Source of the DNA: Phoenix dactylifera
Taxonomy: Eukaryota; Streptophyta; Magnoliopsida; Arecales; Arecaceae
Assembly (NCBI RefSeq): GCF_009389715.1
Contig: NC_052409.1
Coordinates: 3,957,775-4,021,774 of the forward strand
Reading direction: 5' to 3'
DNA length: 64,000 bases
Below the pieces are notes generated by a model, which worked only from the letters and a program-made list of their open reading frames with translations, made no database searches and was not told where the DNA came from. Shown one piece after another: positions 1-13,500 of this stretch. How positions within the stretch are numbered: the first letter of the stretch is position 1; every line of letters starts with the position of its first letter. A program made the position numbers and the translations under genes.

Positions 1-437
1 ATCCTAGATAATGCTTATATTTAAGAAAATCCTAATATTTTGGTCTGTAGCTGTCTTATTAGTCAAGCTTAAAAAGTTCTAAAGTAAATTACAAAAATTC
101 TCCTCGGATTTATATTTATTACATTTACATTCAGTAGTTTGTAAAATCAATACTTACAAATTAATAGTGTTAGTGAAATTATTTAACTAAAGTCAAATTT
201 ATTTTTGGATTATAAGAAGGATATCCATATTTTCTTATATTTTTGGATGGTTGTTATATTACTTAAACGTTATTTTTGTCATTTTCTAAATTTTTCTGAC
301 ATGACATTTGGGTTCCATTTAAAATTAATGGTTCAATTAATATTTTGTTAAGTTATGAGTTAAAGTATTGGATAAAAATAAATTTTAGAAGATAAGTATA
401 GAATTTTCAAACTATTAGATGTAGCTTAGAAAGGGAA
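1..437. other. AT-rich spacer, no gene seen
   Basis: This stretch is AT-rich with no open frame of note, no splice pattern and no repeat that I recognise. It lies upstream of the UTP23 promoter repeat. Confidence 0.5.
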
Positions 438-697
438 CACAGTTAAAATTTTGAGCAATATATGCAAGAGACCAAGGCCCATGATACGGTTACAATTTGA
501 GTAGTATACGCAAGGGAACACGGCCCATAATAGTTAAATTTGGGTAATATACGCAAGGGACCAAAGCCCATAACATGGTTAAAATTTGGGTAATATACGC
601 TAGGGACCAAGGCCCAAAAAGAGTTAAAATTTTCAGTATTATTTGCTAGGGACCGAGGGCTATAACATTGTTAAAATTTTGAGTAATATACGCTAGG
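438..697. repeat. 46-bp minisatellite, about 5.6 copies
   Basis: A tandem repeat with unit length 44-47 bp. Each unit begins with a gttaaaat-like block (442, 489, 533, 578, 623, 670), followed by gagtaatatacgc, then a gggaccaaggccca block. Copies differ by several bases, so the array is not very recent. It ends about 135 bp upstream of the UTP23 start codon and so lies in the likely promoter. Confidence 0.85.
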
Positions 698-831
698 TTT
701 TGTTGTGGGATCGGAGCTCCGGGCGGCGATTCCACAGCAGCCACTCGCCTCTTTCGTTGGAAGAGCGGAGCCACCTTCTCGAGGGAGTGGGGAACGCGGA
801 TTAGGGTTAGGGCCAGGGTTTCGATCGACAG
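476..831 (+). promoter_or_regulatory. UTP23 promoter with site II and telo-box-like motifs
   Basis: GGCCCA, the reverse of the plant site II core TGGGCC, occurs at 476-481, 522-527 and 611-616, once in each of three minisatellite units, with decayed versions in the other units. A TTAGGGTTAGGG block at 801-812 resembles a telo box. In plants site II plus telo box is a known signature of ribosomal-protein and ribosome-biogenesis promoters, which fits UTP23. No convincing TATA box was found. Function is inferred from motif and position only. Confidence 0.5.
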
Positions 832-1031
832 ATGAGGGTTAAGAAGCAGAAGCGGCACCGCAAGGTGGTGCGGTTCTTCTCGGCGTGCTTCGGGTTCCGG
901 GAGCCCTTCAAGGTCCTCTGCGACGGCACCTTCGTCCACCACCTCCTCCTTCACCGCCTCACCCCCGCCGACGACGCTCTCTCCCGCCTCCTCGGCGGGC
1001 GCGCCCTCCTATCTACCACCAGGTCCTCCCG

Positions 1032-1076
<45 letters not shown>

Positions 1077-4000
1077 GTCTCTCCCTCGATCCGGCTTCTT
1101 GCTCATCTCTCTCGTATATCTCGACGCAGATGCATCATTGGAGAGCTCAAAAGCCTCGGGGAGTCCCACTACGAGTCTCTTGCGGCCGCTCAGCAGCTCA
1201 TCACTGCTAGGTCTCCACCCCCCTTCTTTTTATCTTTTTCTACTCCCTTCGCTCCTCATCATGTCGTTTTCCTGCCAAAGTTAAGTTTTTATGGTTGTTG
1301 ATGAATGTTGTGGTTGTTGTAGGTGTGATCATGAGAGGAGGGTGAGTGCCATGGCTTGCATAGAGTCGGTCATCGGGGAGGGCAACTCAGAGCACTACTT
1401 TGTTGCCACCCAGGATGCTGATATCCGGAAAAAGTTCCGGGAGGTTAGGGTTTTTCCCTCTTTGATTCCAATTACAGTCGTTGTCCATTGTATGACGTCC
1501 TTTTTGAGTCAATGACTTCTTTCGAATGCTTTTCAGATTAGTTATTTTGAAGATGTGTTGTGAATGCGTGCATCTTATTGCTTCACATACCTGCAATTAT
1601 CTGTTGGGAGAGTCGTTGGATATGGCTTTCAAAGTGGCATATTTGCTTCGAATATTTCTTTTCCTATATGTTTATATGCCCAAAAATGGGATATGTGCAG
1701 TTGGATTACTTTGGAGACACTTCTTCCAATAGTTTTTCTTTTTAAAATTCGATTATCTAGTTTGCTTAGCTTATTTGTGTGTAAAAAAATCATCGTACTT
1801 TTTTCTCTGAATGCAGGTACCTGGCATTCCTGTGATATATGGTCTTAGAAACTCTCTCTTTATTGAACAACCTTCTGCACCTCAACGCGAATATGTTAAA
1901 TCCACTGAAGAGAAACGCTTGCATGCAAGTGAATCAGAATTCCGGAAGTTACTTAAGAGGGAATTAAAGGATGGGTTGGCAAATGATTCTGGAAATGAAG
2001 TTTTGGAAGAAGCACCGCTTACGAGAAAGATCAGTACTGCAAAAAAGATGCTTGGTGTGGCAGAGATGAGTAAATTCAAAAGGAAGAAGGCAAAGGTTAG
2101 ATTTTAGCATTATCAATATTTGTCAGTACAACTTTCTTACACAAGCTAAACTTGATGTTTGGAAATGCAACCAATAAGTAATACCTTTTGGAGCAATGTA
2201 ATTGGATGATAGAGTTTAGAGTCCTCTTGAGGTTCTGTATGCCACTAACTTGAAAGATGTTTTCTTCCTCCTGCTCAATTTATATCTCTTTTTTTTGCTC
2301 TTCAAAGTCTCTTTTTTAAAAATAATTGTTTCCTTTTCTTCTTCTTCTTTTTGTTCTTTTTTTATTTATCACCATGAGGATGGAAACAAAAATATGAGCT
2401 TTTCTACAATTATGCCTGTATCCTATTTATGCCTGTATCCTGTACTTTAGGAGGCCTCTTGGTTAAGAATTTTATGCTACAATAGCCACACGTAGTGTGC
2501 TAGTTACCATAACAAATATGAGATATTCATGAGCAGACAAGATATCTTGGGGAAGGGGAGGGGATTTTGGTCATTTGATTTCTAAGTTCATTTTGAGCAT
2601 GTTTTGTATGTGGTATGCTTATTGGGATAGTATACCTTCAGCTATCTTATTCATTAGCAAATTCCATAGAAATGTTTAAATTTGTTATGAAGAAGGCTAA
2701 CTTCTTCAGTGTGAAAGAGCCAGTCTTTCTAGTTCACAAACTATATTATTAAATTGATTTCTTTAATGAAACAGTAGATGGATATGCAAGATTTATATTT
2801 ACTTATTTTCTGAGTTCTTGCTATGTGTGATGTATTTTATCCTCTCTTGATGATGTTTACCACTTTAATCATTAAAACACATTTAATGATGTTTCACAGG
2901 GCCCAAACCCACTTTCTTGTAAGAAGAAGAAAAGGAAAGATGACTCTTTGGTCCAAAAGAATGAGGTGAGTTGATTATCAATATGCTTTCCATGAATGCT
3001 CAAGTGATTTTATCTTGGGGTTGTCGATACTAATCTCTTCAATTTTGTTTAGTTATTTATTGGCATCTCTTTCATTTTCCCTTGGAAAATAGTGCAGTAG
3101 AGTTTTGGAAGTCTAGTTCAGGAACCTATAACCTTCTATATTCTGAAACACTGCATACACCAAAGAAAAGCAACAACTTGAAGCATTAAAACTACATTGT
3201 CAAATATATAATTACCAAAGCAAGCATCAAATAAGCAAAAGAAAACTAACAAAAAAAAGCTTGATTGCTTCACCTCGACCCCTTGTTGAGTTTTAAATTG
3301 TTGGTCATAAGATCTCTCTTTGTGCTTCTTATAAGTGGATTGATTGTTGATATTCAAAGAGGTGCAATGATATATGTTATTTCCAGATGATACTGTTGAT
3401 TTATAAACTGAGGATATAGTTGAATGCTAAAATGGAGGTGTGAAGGGATTTTATGGAAGCTTGGGGCCCAAGAATTGTTATGACTAAAACATAAAAAGGA
3501 TTGCACTTCCAGTGGGATTAGAAATTTAAATAAGAATTTATTTAAAATTGACAGCCAAGAGGTATCTCATCAAGATTAAATACTGGGGCAACTGGACAGG
3601 TGTATTCCCTGAATTGATATTTCACTGGTTTGCAGAGTAACTTGGTTATGTTATGAGCTGTCTACCCAATACAGATTAACATATTTTGGTTCAAGTTTCA
3701 AACTTATTCGAGTTGCTAGAGTGCTTGTAGAGTAAATTTAGTGCCATGTTTGAGTTCATTAACATATTCGTTGGATTTTAATTTGACATGTAGGGCAATA
3801 AGTCAACATTCATGTTAACACTGGAAGAACAGGAGGAAAGAGAAGTATTGGGATAAGAAAAAGATACAAAAAGGTTCATCTAGAATATGCATATGCTTTT
3901 TTCTCTATTAAGAAATGATTCTTGGAAAATGTACATGTATAAGCATGGTGATATAAAATGAACACCTCAAGTAAGTTTATTTATATTTTATAAGTTTTTC

Positions 4001-6356
4001 CTTTGCTTATATTGGCTTACAAAATATTGACTGGTGCACTGATTGATTGTGGTCTACATTGCAGACTGGCCATGACTAGTTCCATGGTCGATTCTAATAT
4101 TAAAACCCCCTTGCAAATCACTGAGGTATAGAGAACCAATGAAAATAACTTAAAATTACTGTAATCAATAGACCCAACTTGCTTATACAAGAAATCACAC
4201 ATTGAAATTTAGAAAGTCCCTAATTTTAAGATTGCCGGGAAATAGAAAAAGTTACTTAATTTTTCAAATTAGTTTGTTCCTATAATGATCTCATGAAATA
4301 TAACAAGAATCTGCTTGTATATATATTGAAATTATAAAAAAAAAATAAAACTTGAATTTCTTATTGTTTTACATTATTATGTTGCCACACCATATTAATC
4401 CATGTAATGTAAGGAAGATATATTGTTTGATCCCTTAAATCTTTTGGAAGCTAATGCCCTTATTCTTCCAAATCTTCAGAAAGCTCTTCAATCTTGTCAT
4501 AATTAAGCTCAAATCCCCCTATCTCAATTTAGAAAAAGAAGAATGGCAATCAAAATGAGTGTTAAGCCTTTCAAGCTTTGGTCTCATAGATGGCTAGTTA
4601 GTTTTCCCTTAAACAAAACAGTTTCAAAGGAAATTGACTACAATAACCTTAAGTAATCTCTTTTGGTTCAAACCCACGAAGGGGGACACCAATAACTGAG
4701 GCATATGAGGCCTCAAACCTTTAGTCAGATTCTTAAGCCATTTTTTCAGAAAATAAATTCTACCTTAGTATTACACAACTTTTAGAGAATTATATTCTGG
4801 TTATTTATCGAAGCATCAATTTTTCATATTAATCATGTTGTGTTAGATGAGTATAACATGTTTTTTTGAATAACAAAGTATGATTGTACTAAGATACACA
4901 CAATTTGGAGGGGACTTCTGACACCTAGCATTGCATGGGATTTTGTTGGTCCTTGAATGACCTCACATTAATCTTTTGGTGACTTCAACACCAAATGGAT
5001 TTTGTAGCAATTATGGAAGTTGAAATTTTATTGATAGCTTAATGGCAGTCTATGAGGATAGAGATGATATGACGGATGTATGGAGCAGCATTGTTGCTAT
5101 TATTACCTGTTTAAGTGAAAGGATAATGTGGATGCCAGAGGGTCTTATCCGATTGCTTATCCCACTAGATGTCAACAGGAGATCACGTTGCCTGCTAAGG
5201 ACCTTATTGAAAGGACATAATCTTCCTAGAGGGGCTACGAACCTTTTTTTTCTTTTCTCTTCTTTTTTCCTTTTTTTTGGTTTTGGGGTGGGGGGGGGGT
5301 GTGGAGGGGAGAACTTTGCATTGAAGCATTTTGTTGAAGTTGTTGCACTTTTTCCCTTTTCTTTTTAGTTTATTTTTGAATAAATAACATAATGTCAATA
5401 TCCACTCTTGTCCTTTGTTTTGGACAAGTGTTCAGGATTGTTAAATAGTATCACAATAATTTCACTTTTAATCTACCCATCCACCTAAGCGGATAATCCA
5501 CCATATTATCAACAATGAAGCATGCAAGTTTAACGGACATAAATTTGATGATTAGATGATTCTCTGTTTGTATGAGTGAATGTCATAATTTTATGGTTCC
5601 TGTGGCCCTTGAGATAGTCTTCTTGGTGCCCTAGCCTAGGAACCAAGATTCAAAATGAACCAGCAGCTACAGGGGAAAAATGCAACACCACAAGCATTCC
5701 TTGGCAATAATTAGTTTTCATCATATCCTAGCTCAGCAGCCTGGATCACTGGATCTAAAATGAACCAGTGGCTGCATGGATAAATACCAGGCCGTAGCCT
5801 TTCCTCTGCGGCCATCCATAATCTCAGAAAGAGTACCGATGACAACGATGATCTCCCAGAGTGCTAACAGCAAAAATGTTACTTTGTCGAGACCACTCTC
5901 TTGCCCGTGATTGGTTTAAACAAATTAGTTTCGTGATGGTTGTATATTTTTCTTTTTCCTGTAGGATATGATCAATGGAGAACCATGATATGGTTGTACT
6001 GAAACAAGAAGTTTATAATTAGAGGTTCCCAAGCAACAGTCAGCTTCACCAAAGGTTTTTGGGTTACATATAGAAACACATGATCTGTATCATTTTCACT
6101 TTTCAGAGTCCGTAACTGATAGCTTTTTCACTATCTTAAGATTTTGATCATTTTTGTTGTTTGCAATTGATAGTTCAGAGAACCTGTATTTCATCTTTTG
6201 GTTGATTGCATGTTGTCTCTGTTCCATTGTTATGCAGTAATATATGATTTACTGTTGGTGCAGGATGGCCAGGCAGGTGGTGCTAAAAAAAGAAAGAGGA
6301 TCAGGAAACGAAAGAGAACTCGCAAGGATGGCAAGCTTGGAGAGCCTGGAAGTTAA
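832..6356 (+). CDS. UTP23: rRNA-processing protein UTP23 homolog
   Basis: Six exons: 832-1022, 1130-1210, 1323-1443, 1817-2095, 2900-2965 and 6264-6356, all with GT-AG borders and matching phases, giving 276 residues. UTP23 is a PIN-fold protein of the nucleolar small-subunit processome needed for early 18S rRNA cleavages around snR30/U17. The N-terminus (MRVKKQKRHRK, then CFGFREPF and a CDGTF block with D31), the YFVATQDADIRKKF block (D122 near 116-129) and the PGIPVIYGLRNS segment are typical of the Fcf1/UTP23 family. The C-terminus is very basic (KKRKRIRKRKR), consistent with nucleolar and RNA binding. The ATG at 832 gives the family N-terminus. Intron 1 carries a CT repeat and intron 5 is 3.3 kb. 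Its neighbour KTN80 is convergent. Confidence 0.92.
1033..1083 (+). repeat. CT microsatellite in UTP23 intron 1
   Basis: A near-pure CT tract beginning about 10 bases after the intron 1 donor. The intron is only 107 bp, so the tract fills half of it and provides an unusually long pyrimidine run before the acceptor at 1128-1129. Confidence 0.85.
2966..6263 (+). other. UTP23 intron 5, 3.3 kb
   Basis: A long AT-rich intron. I see no coding exon of another gene and no transposon with clear ends. A small open frame at 5042-5368 ends in T-rich and G-rich low-complexity sequence and matches nothing I know. The length suggests old insertions that are no longer readable. Confidence 0.5.
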
Positions 6357-7423
6357 GGAAAAACATGATATTTAGGAAGCAACAAAGAGTCAATTGCTGT
6401 GAAAGCGTTTGCTAACTACTGACATCGAACTTTTTGGCTGTTTTATCAACTCTGAGCAGTGTGATTAGAAGACTGTAAACAAGGGATACTACTATACGTG
6501 CATGTTTCTAATGCGACCTGTCTTGCATCTATGAAATATAATTTTGATGTTGCTGATTTCAAACAAGATGGAAAGTGGAGCCAGAAAGTAAACTCTCAAG
6601 CACATAGATTGGTGGGAAGCGTCTGATAAATGGCACCATTAACTTACCAAATTGGCGCTTCGAACCCTTCAAAATTTGCACAATTTTTGAAAATAGCGTT
6701 TTAGCCAATGCCAAAATTACTAGTTAGTTGACCAACAGAAAGCTGATACATTGTGATCTTTTTTATATTCTAAAGTTTTTATTGAAGGACAACCTTTGGT
6801 TCTTCATAGTCTCAAATTTCTTCCAATCGATTAGAAAACCAACAAAGAAAATGCATATTTCTGTCTTGAAACAATTCCAATAAGCAGCAGGCATAACAGA
6901 GTCTTGGGAGATGAATCTGCAACATATGTTAATTTAAGGTGGACACCATTCATTCTACCTTCTAGTATTTATAAAGCATTCAGAAATAAGGCTTTAAATT
7001 CTGCTAAGAAATATCAATTAACAGTTTCTCCATTGCCTGTAATTGAGATACAAAGAAAACGCAACATGAACATAAGTTGCTCCTGGCCCTTCTCATCCAA
7101 ACACTGGAAGGGCCAGGCTTGAGTATCAAGAAAAACAAAGTTTGTAGGACCATGCTATGTGACAAAAAATGATACAGGCCTAACGCAACTGTCATATGAC
7201 GGGGCAGCATGGGTTCTCTCTATCGAGGTCAGCAGTTCACTATGTTCTGGAGAAGTTCATCAACCTTCTGAGCTTCTTGTTCTATTGCTGCCAAACATAG
7301 ACAACTCGGCAAAGCCCCTGTTCATCATTGCTTGAGCTTCTGGTGCTCCACTAGCAAGCTTACGAGCATAAATAAAGCAGGCAACACTTTGGTTGTTGCT
7401 GCTGGCCTTCAGTGCCCTGATGC

Positions 7424-7454
<31 letters not shown>

Positions 7455-7559
7455 TTCTCTCTCTCTAAAAAGCTCCTAATAAGCAGCTTTACATTGGTGG
7501 GTTGACAGCGCTGAATAATGACAAGCCCCTATGCATGTGTATACAAATCTGTAAGTCAG
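6357..7559. other. 3' region between convergent UTP23 and KTN80
   Basis: This 1.2-kb spacer must hold both 3' UTRs. It contains a 29-base C run at 7426-7454 followed by a short CT tract. No further gene is visible. Confidence 0.6.
7426..7454. repeat. Poly-C/poly-G run, 29 bases
   Basis: An uninterrupted run of C on the + strand, which is G on the sense strand of KTN80, about 105 bp after the KTN80 stop codon. It may lie in the 3' UTR. Runs this long are unstable and often mis-sized in assemblies. Confidence 0.9.
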
Positions 7560-10500
7560 TCAGAGCACCTCCTGCACCTCCCGAAGAGCAAGGTTCAGCT
7601 CCTGTGCGGCCTTCGCAATAGACCCTCCTCTTCTGTTTAACAGGAAAAAGTGAAAAAAATCATATTAGTACAAGGTTTTCCAAAAGACATTGAGCAGCAT
7701 CTATTGCCATAGCATCTCCAGTCAAATAATTGGTATACATTGCAGATACAATTCTTCAATCAATTTGTTGTCAAATACGGTGTTGCATCCAATTGTGGAC
7801 CCTGATATGACATGCTGGTGATTCTTCATGTCAATAGACCTGGTCATATCTTAAGTTCCTATAGCAGTGGATGTAAACTCACCTTGCGAGAGTGGAAAGA
7901 CTATGCTTGGCCTTTTCCAGCTCGATGAAGCATAAGCTGCACCGCTCCCGCCTGGCATGGATAAATGAAAGAGATGGGGGAATCAAATGAACCAGTACCT
8001 TTCCACTTGAAAAAAAAAGAGCATGTTGTCAAATGAACACAAACCTCTGCTCTGCTTGAAGGTCCACACCAACGGATGGAGCAGCTGATAAAGTTGAGTA
8101 GATTACGGGGCCGAAGGTTCTGACAAGCTTCAACAGCATCTCCAAGGAAATCCCTAAATGCCTAAAACAAAGATGGTCAGTAAAAGGCACCACCCTTCAA
8201 GTTACTGCTCCTATAAATAATGAGCATGTGGATTAGATTGGCCCATTTCCAATCCGAAGCGTACCCAAAAATGACCCAGTCAATCTGAACCAAAGTAATT
8301 TGGATAGGGTTTCGACACAAATCTGGCTTGTTTTAAATATGTCGATATGCATCATATAAAATCAGAACTTGAATTGAATTCATTAATAGAAAATGTATCC
8401 CTGCAACCTCTCTTGATCAATCTCATATTTGAGAAACTAAGATGTTGTTTGGCATCATTTTTCATTTTTTATTTTAAAAAGAAAATAGAAATTCTAATTT
8501 CTTTTTAAAATTTTTAATATATATATAGATATGTTTAGTATAGTCAATTATTTTTAAAATTATAAACATAGCGATGATGATGGAGGTGATGGTAGTAGTG
8601 GAGACAATGGAGGCACCGATGGTGTTGGTGGCGAGGCCAACGCCAATATGGCGGAGATGGTAATGATGGTGGTGGGGACACCAGCAATATAGTGAAGATG
8701 ATGATGATAGCAGCAGTGGTGTGGTCGAGGCGATGGTGGCAGGGTATGACGGTGGGAATGGTGGAGGTGGTGTTGGTGATAGTGATAAAAAACATAAGTT
8801 TCTTGTGTTTGCAGATATTAAAAAAAGATTTCTTACTTTAATTTTCCTAGAAATAATAAATTTGATTTTTGAAAATAGAACATAAAAAATAATAACATCA
8901 AATATGTTTTTTGTCTTGATTTCTATGATTTCATTTTTAAAAATAGAAAACAAGAAACAAAAGTGATGCCAAATAGGCCCTAAATTTTGCCATCAATAAT
9001 GGGTTTTATCCAGTTAATAATATGTTTGTGTTGTTAATGATAGCTTAATTGTAATTACTAGCTGATCTTATTCAGAGTATGTTGTTTGGTAATGTCTATA
9101 TGATACTTGCCACTTTATTGTACATGATTTTACTGTTACAGTTAACCCAATCTATGCATCTCTCTCATGGTCTGTTGGGGTCATTATTCATCCAACTCAA
9201 CTCGACAAAACCAATGGATCAATAATGTAAATATAAAACTTGATTCACAAAACCCAAATGGAAATGCATCAGGCTTCGCTCAAGACAAAATCCAATCATA
9301 CCTGATCAACTCACAGCTGTGAGCATTAAGTATGAATCGATATTAACAGCTAAAGCTGTAGTTTCAAATCAGTCTTGAGATAGACAGAACTTGACAAACT
9401 GATAATCTGAAATATCCCATCTGGCCCTCAACAATATCAACAATTTTACAGTAGTCCTTCGCCATTTTTGGTAAAAAAAAAAAACAGTTACATAAGTCTT
9501 ATTTGAGGTCTGCAAACCATCAGCAAGTTACAGAGAGATCAGACTTAACCCCAAAAAATAATGAAAAATGAACTGGTAGGGGTGTATTTAGCAGAACATT
9601 GGATTTGGATGCAGCATTATTGATAAAGTAGTTTATAATCAATTAGGCCTCAAAAAAGAGAAGTTGGCCATGATACTTTAGAAGGATGAAGTATTAGGAA
9701 AGTTAATCTTCACATTTTCAACCTGTAACAATAATCACCAAGCACATGCTTGGACGATATACCCCTTGACTTTTGGGGAAGGGGGCAGGGGTTCGAATCC
9801 GATTGAAATCAGCCCTTGAGGGATGGGGTGGATATAGAGTAGAAAATGGAGATTAGCCCCTCCTAGCCTATTTTATTTTCCAAAAAAAAAAAACACTATC
9901 TTCTAATGCAACAACAAAAAGTAAAACACATGATACAGGTTTTGACTGAAGATATACCTCATATTTAAGTGAGCTGAATCTATGGAATTGACCAAACTCA
10001 GACAGCTATTATAATTTTTGGCTCTGCCAAGAGTTGCCGAAGAATGGGGCCCACCCAGTACTAAAAGAAATTATTTATAAGGATGCTAGATGCAAGCAGA
10101 GCCTATCATGCTTGCACCATATGATGATACAGGCAGGACAAAGAAGATTTTACCTCATAGAGCCCCGGTTATGAGGCCAGACCTATTGAAAATTTAGATT
10201 TTCTCTGCCCTGGACTGGCCCATTTGCATACAACTATGCTATAACATAAATCACTACAAGGACAATGAAGCGTACCTATCCATCTTACTCTCTAGAAGGC
10301 TAGTGAGGACTGGTAGCAGACCACTGCATATATCCAGAGATACATTATCACTTTTTTCTGTCCAAATGCTTATTACATCAGCAGAGACCTGCATTATGGG
10401 ATTATCAAGGTAACATCCAACTCTTTTCAACTAACACCTATTAACAAAAAAGATCCATAAAATACCTACAGCATGATCAGACATCTTTTCCACTGCATTG

Positions 10501-13500
10501 ATGAGACCCCTCAAATCATTTCTTTCCCAAAGTTCGTGAACAACCTGTAAGTCATACATAAGGTTCAGATGCAATCTATAGGAATAAATATCAAATTACA
10601 TGCAGCAATAAAGTCATCTGTGCTCATTCCTTAGAGGTCTGGATCATTTGTTTGAATTTGAAAATCATTAAACGATGCTAGAAAGCTATGAAAACTTTTT
10701 TCCTGATCATGATGTCATGGAATAAAGCGCAACTTTCATCAAAGCTAAAGATTGCAGTATTCACGATAAACAGAAATAGGTCACAATTTCAGTCGTCAAA
10801 CTGAACAAATAAATAACAATATGATTATGAAGCTAGTCCAATAGGATGGAGTAAGAGAAAATAAGCAATTGAACTGGACACTTCTGATGATTTGTGATAA
10901 GTATGTAATATGATAAATGCCTTTTCTTTTCTTTTTTAACCATCATTCTAATTCTGTTCTGGATCAACGACAGTACAACGTATGCATGAAATGCAATGCT
11001 ACCAACCTCCTATTTGCAAACTTCTAGCATGTTTTCAGGTTGTTCATGCGACTTTAGCCAAAATATGGCAATTGCGCAAATTTCCAACTTGGAGAAAAAG
11101 TTTTCTACCTAATGAATTGCTTTTTCTTTGGATTACACATACATGCATGCATGCATGCATACAATGTTTATGCATGCACAAAAAAGTCATAATCAATGAA
11201 AACTAGTCAAAGTATCTTTAAGTATGTAGGAAAAATGTCTTAGTAATTGCCATTCTCATTGTATTAATTTGGGTTGTTTCTGCACAATGAGTACTCAGTA
11301 CCGCAGATATGTAGCATTCTTATAGGATGATACTTGTCACCAGTCAGCATAACCTGTAAAGTTAAAGTCCGACAGGGGAGAAGTAAGGAGGTAGAATCCC
11401 CACTGCTTCCAAACGAAAAGTCGAAAATTCAAGACAAAAGAAAGTAAGACACGCATTGTCCCATAGAAAATTAGCTACATGCAACCAATTTGAGGATCTG
11501 TTCAAGAGATGACAGTTAATCAATAATTCAAAGAATAATATGACAGCAATAAAATGAAATTTAGAATGAGAAACCAATGATATGATAATTTAAAGTTTTT
11601 TTCTGAAACTTTAATCAAAAATTGTATTAAACATGATATGTTTCTAAGCTGATGGATGTCATTAATTATTATCCTTGAAGCCACAACCCGGTTGAAATAG
11701 TGACTACATATAAAGTAATAAGTTTTATCATGTTCGCATGCAAAGCAATAATGTTTGCAAGCAAATTCATCATGAGAAATCACCTGTAATTTCGTCAACC
11801 GAGTCTCTGCTGAGTCTAGGAATTGTTTGTGCCGTTCCATCAGATCAATGATAGCATCTTCATCATTAGCAGAGATTGTTTCCTTTTCAACAAATTGAGA
11901 GCGCCCCCTCTGTTTGACATAATTAAACATAATATCGTATGAGCAGATATATGGAGGAAAAAGAAGGTGATATACCAACAAATTAGCAAACATTGCAAAC
12001 AATAATTGTTCTACTGTTGTTTGACCTATATAAACAAGGCAAACCAGGGACTGGAGGGCAGGCATCGGATGCAAAGTATACTATGATGTACTAGTATATA
12101 TCAAACAAGTCCACACATCTTAATTCGGATTTTGGAGTCTTAAATATGTAAGCTATAGAGATATGTGATTCCAATTTTTGCACTTCATGTTGGATAAGCA
12201 TCCTGAATTCACTGAAGTTCAAGAGCCATGAAAATGCATAAAAATAAGAAAAATCATGGGAGAAAATCAGTTGACCAAGGATGAAGTTGCGAGGGCAAAA
12301 GGTCATTACAAAATCCAAGTAAAATCATTCGAGACAAAAAGGAGAAGAATGCCATGAGCAATTTTTTATTTTAAAGAAAAGGCTTACTAAGATATGTATT
12401 CATCAGATGGTTAACTATTATGCATAAATATTTCAAGAAGAGTTTCTGCAAGAATGAAAACAATAACCAGCAATAGTTTCGAACTGTTTTGTAAAGAGAT
12501 TGACATGAATCAAGAAGGTGTATGGCATTATCATATTTCTGCAAGCAGTATAAGATTTTTATATCCATGCATTAACAAATATTATTTGCTGTTTGAGCTT
12601 GGCCAATGATAGATTAAGCAACTGCCCACCTAATCAAAACTTTACAACGTACAACAATGAAAAAAAGTTCTAATTTAAAATGGAAGCTTCGCTGCACAGT
12701 GATGGTTACAAGCAGGTGAGGTGGAAACAATACCAAAGAATATGAGACATCAGTAGCAGTTATAGTCTCAGAAGAACTGCTGGGTGTTGGACTCTCATAG
12801 TTAGGAGATCGTTCTCTCCTTTCCCAACTTGCGACAAGTGATCTTGTTTTACCTAGAAAGTGCTCTTAAAATTAAATACACAAAGCCAAACATTTCTCTC
12901 ATATTCATCCATTGACAATAAGCAGGAAAAGATACCTCCTTTTAGAACTTCCACAGAGCATGTCTCCCTTGGCTTATGGGCCCTAAAGTTATCTGAGACA
13001 TACATGTGCCAATTTTGAGCATCAATCAGATTCTACAGGGAATTCATAGTAATTGCAATAGCAAAAATTGCTAAACTAGAAATTTACAACATTGACATGC
13101 CAGTGTTTAACACAGAGGGCTTCTTTCAAGCAAAATGCAAAATTAAAAAAATAAGTAACTAAAGTAAAAATTGAAGCAGTTGAGTTCCACAATTTCTGGT
13201 AGACAGTATTTTAACCAAGTAGCCAGAAATTCAATTGTGTGATCTGGCATTGTATCTAAGTCATGTAGGGAAAATCAATAACGTGAATGGATAATATCTT
13301 GTCAAATTGATCCCTCCAATTAGTTAAGGTCCTTGTGTTCAAAAAATTATCAGCACCCATACAGGTATTGATTCTTGCATTGTTTTCAAGATAAATGCAC
13401 CTTCATGCCCGCTTCCTAATCACTTCCCTTTTTACAAATTCTCTGAGTGGCTCACCTCCCAGCACCTATGAAGAATCTGGATATATAGAAATAATCCTAA

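Noticed and set aside
801-812. Interstitial telomere repeat
   Set aside because: Only about two TTAGGG-like units; better read as a telo-box-type promoter element.
646-954. 102-codon minus-strand open frame
   Set aside because: Antisense shadow of UTP23 exon 1 and its leader.
5042-5398. Open frames of 108 and 64 codons in UTP23 intron 5
   Set aside because: They run into T- and G-homopolymer sequence and show no conserved pattern.
8474-8953. 159-codon minus-strand open frame
   Set aside because: Produced by the triplet-like core of the MITE-like element.
9789-9799. tRNA gene at the GGTTCGAATCC box
   Set aside because: No acceptor stem or anticodon arm; a SINE-like origin fits better.
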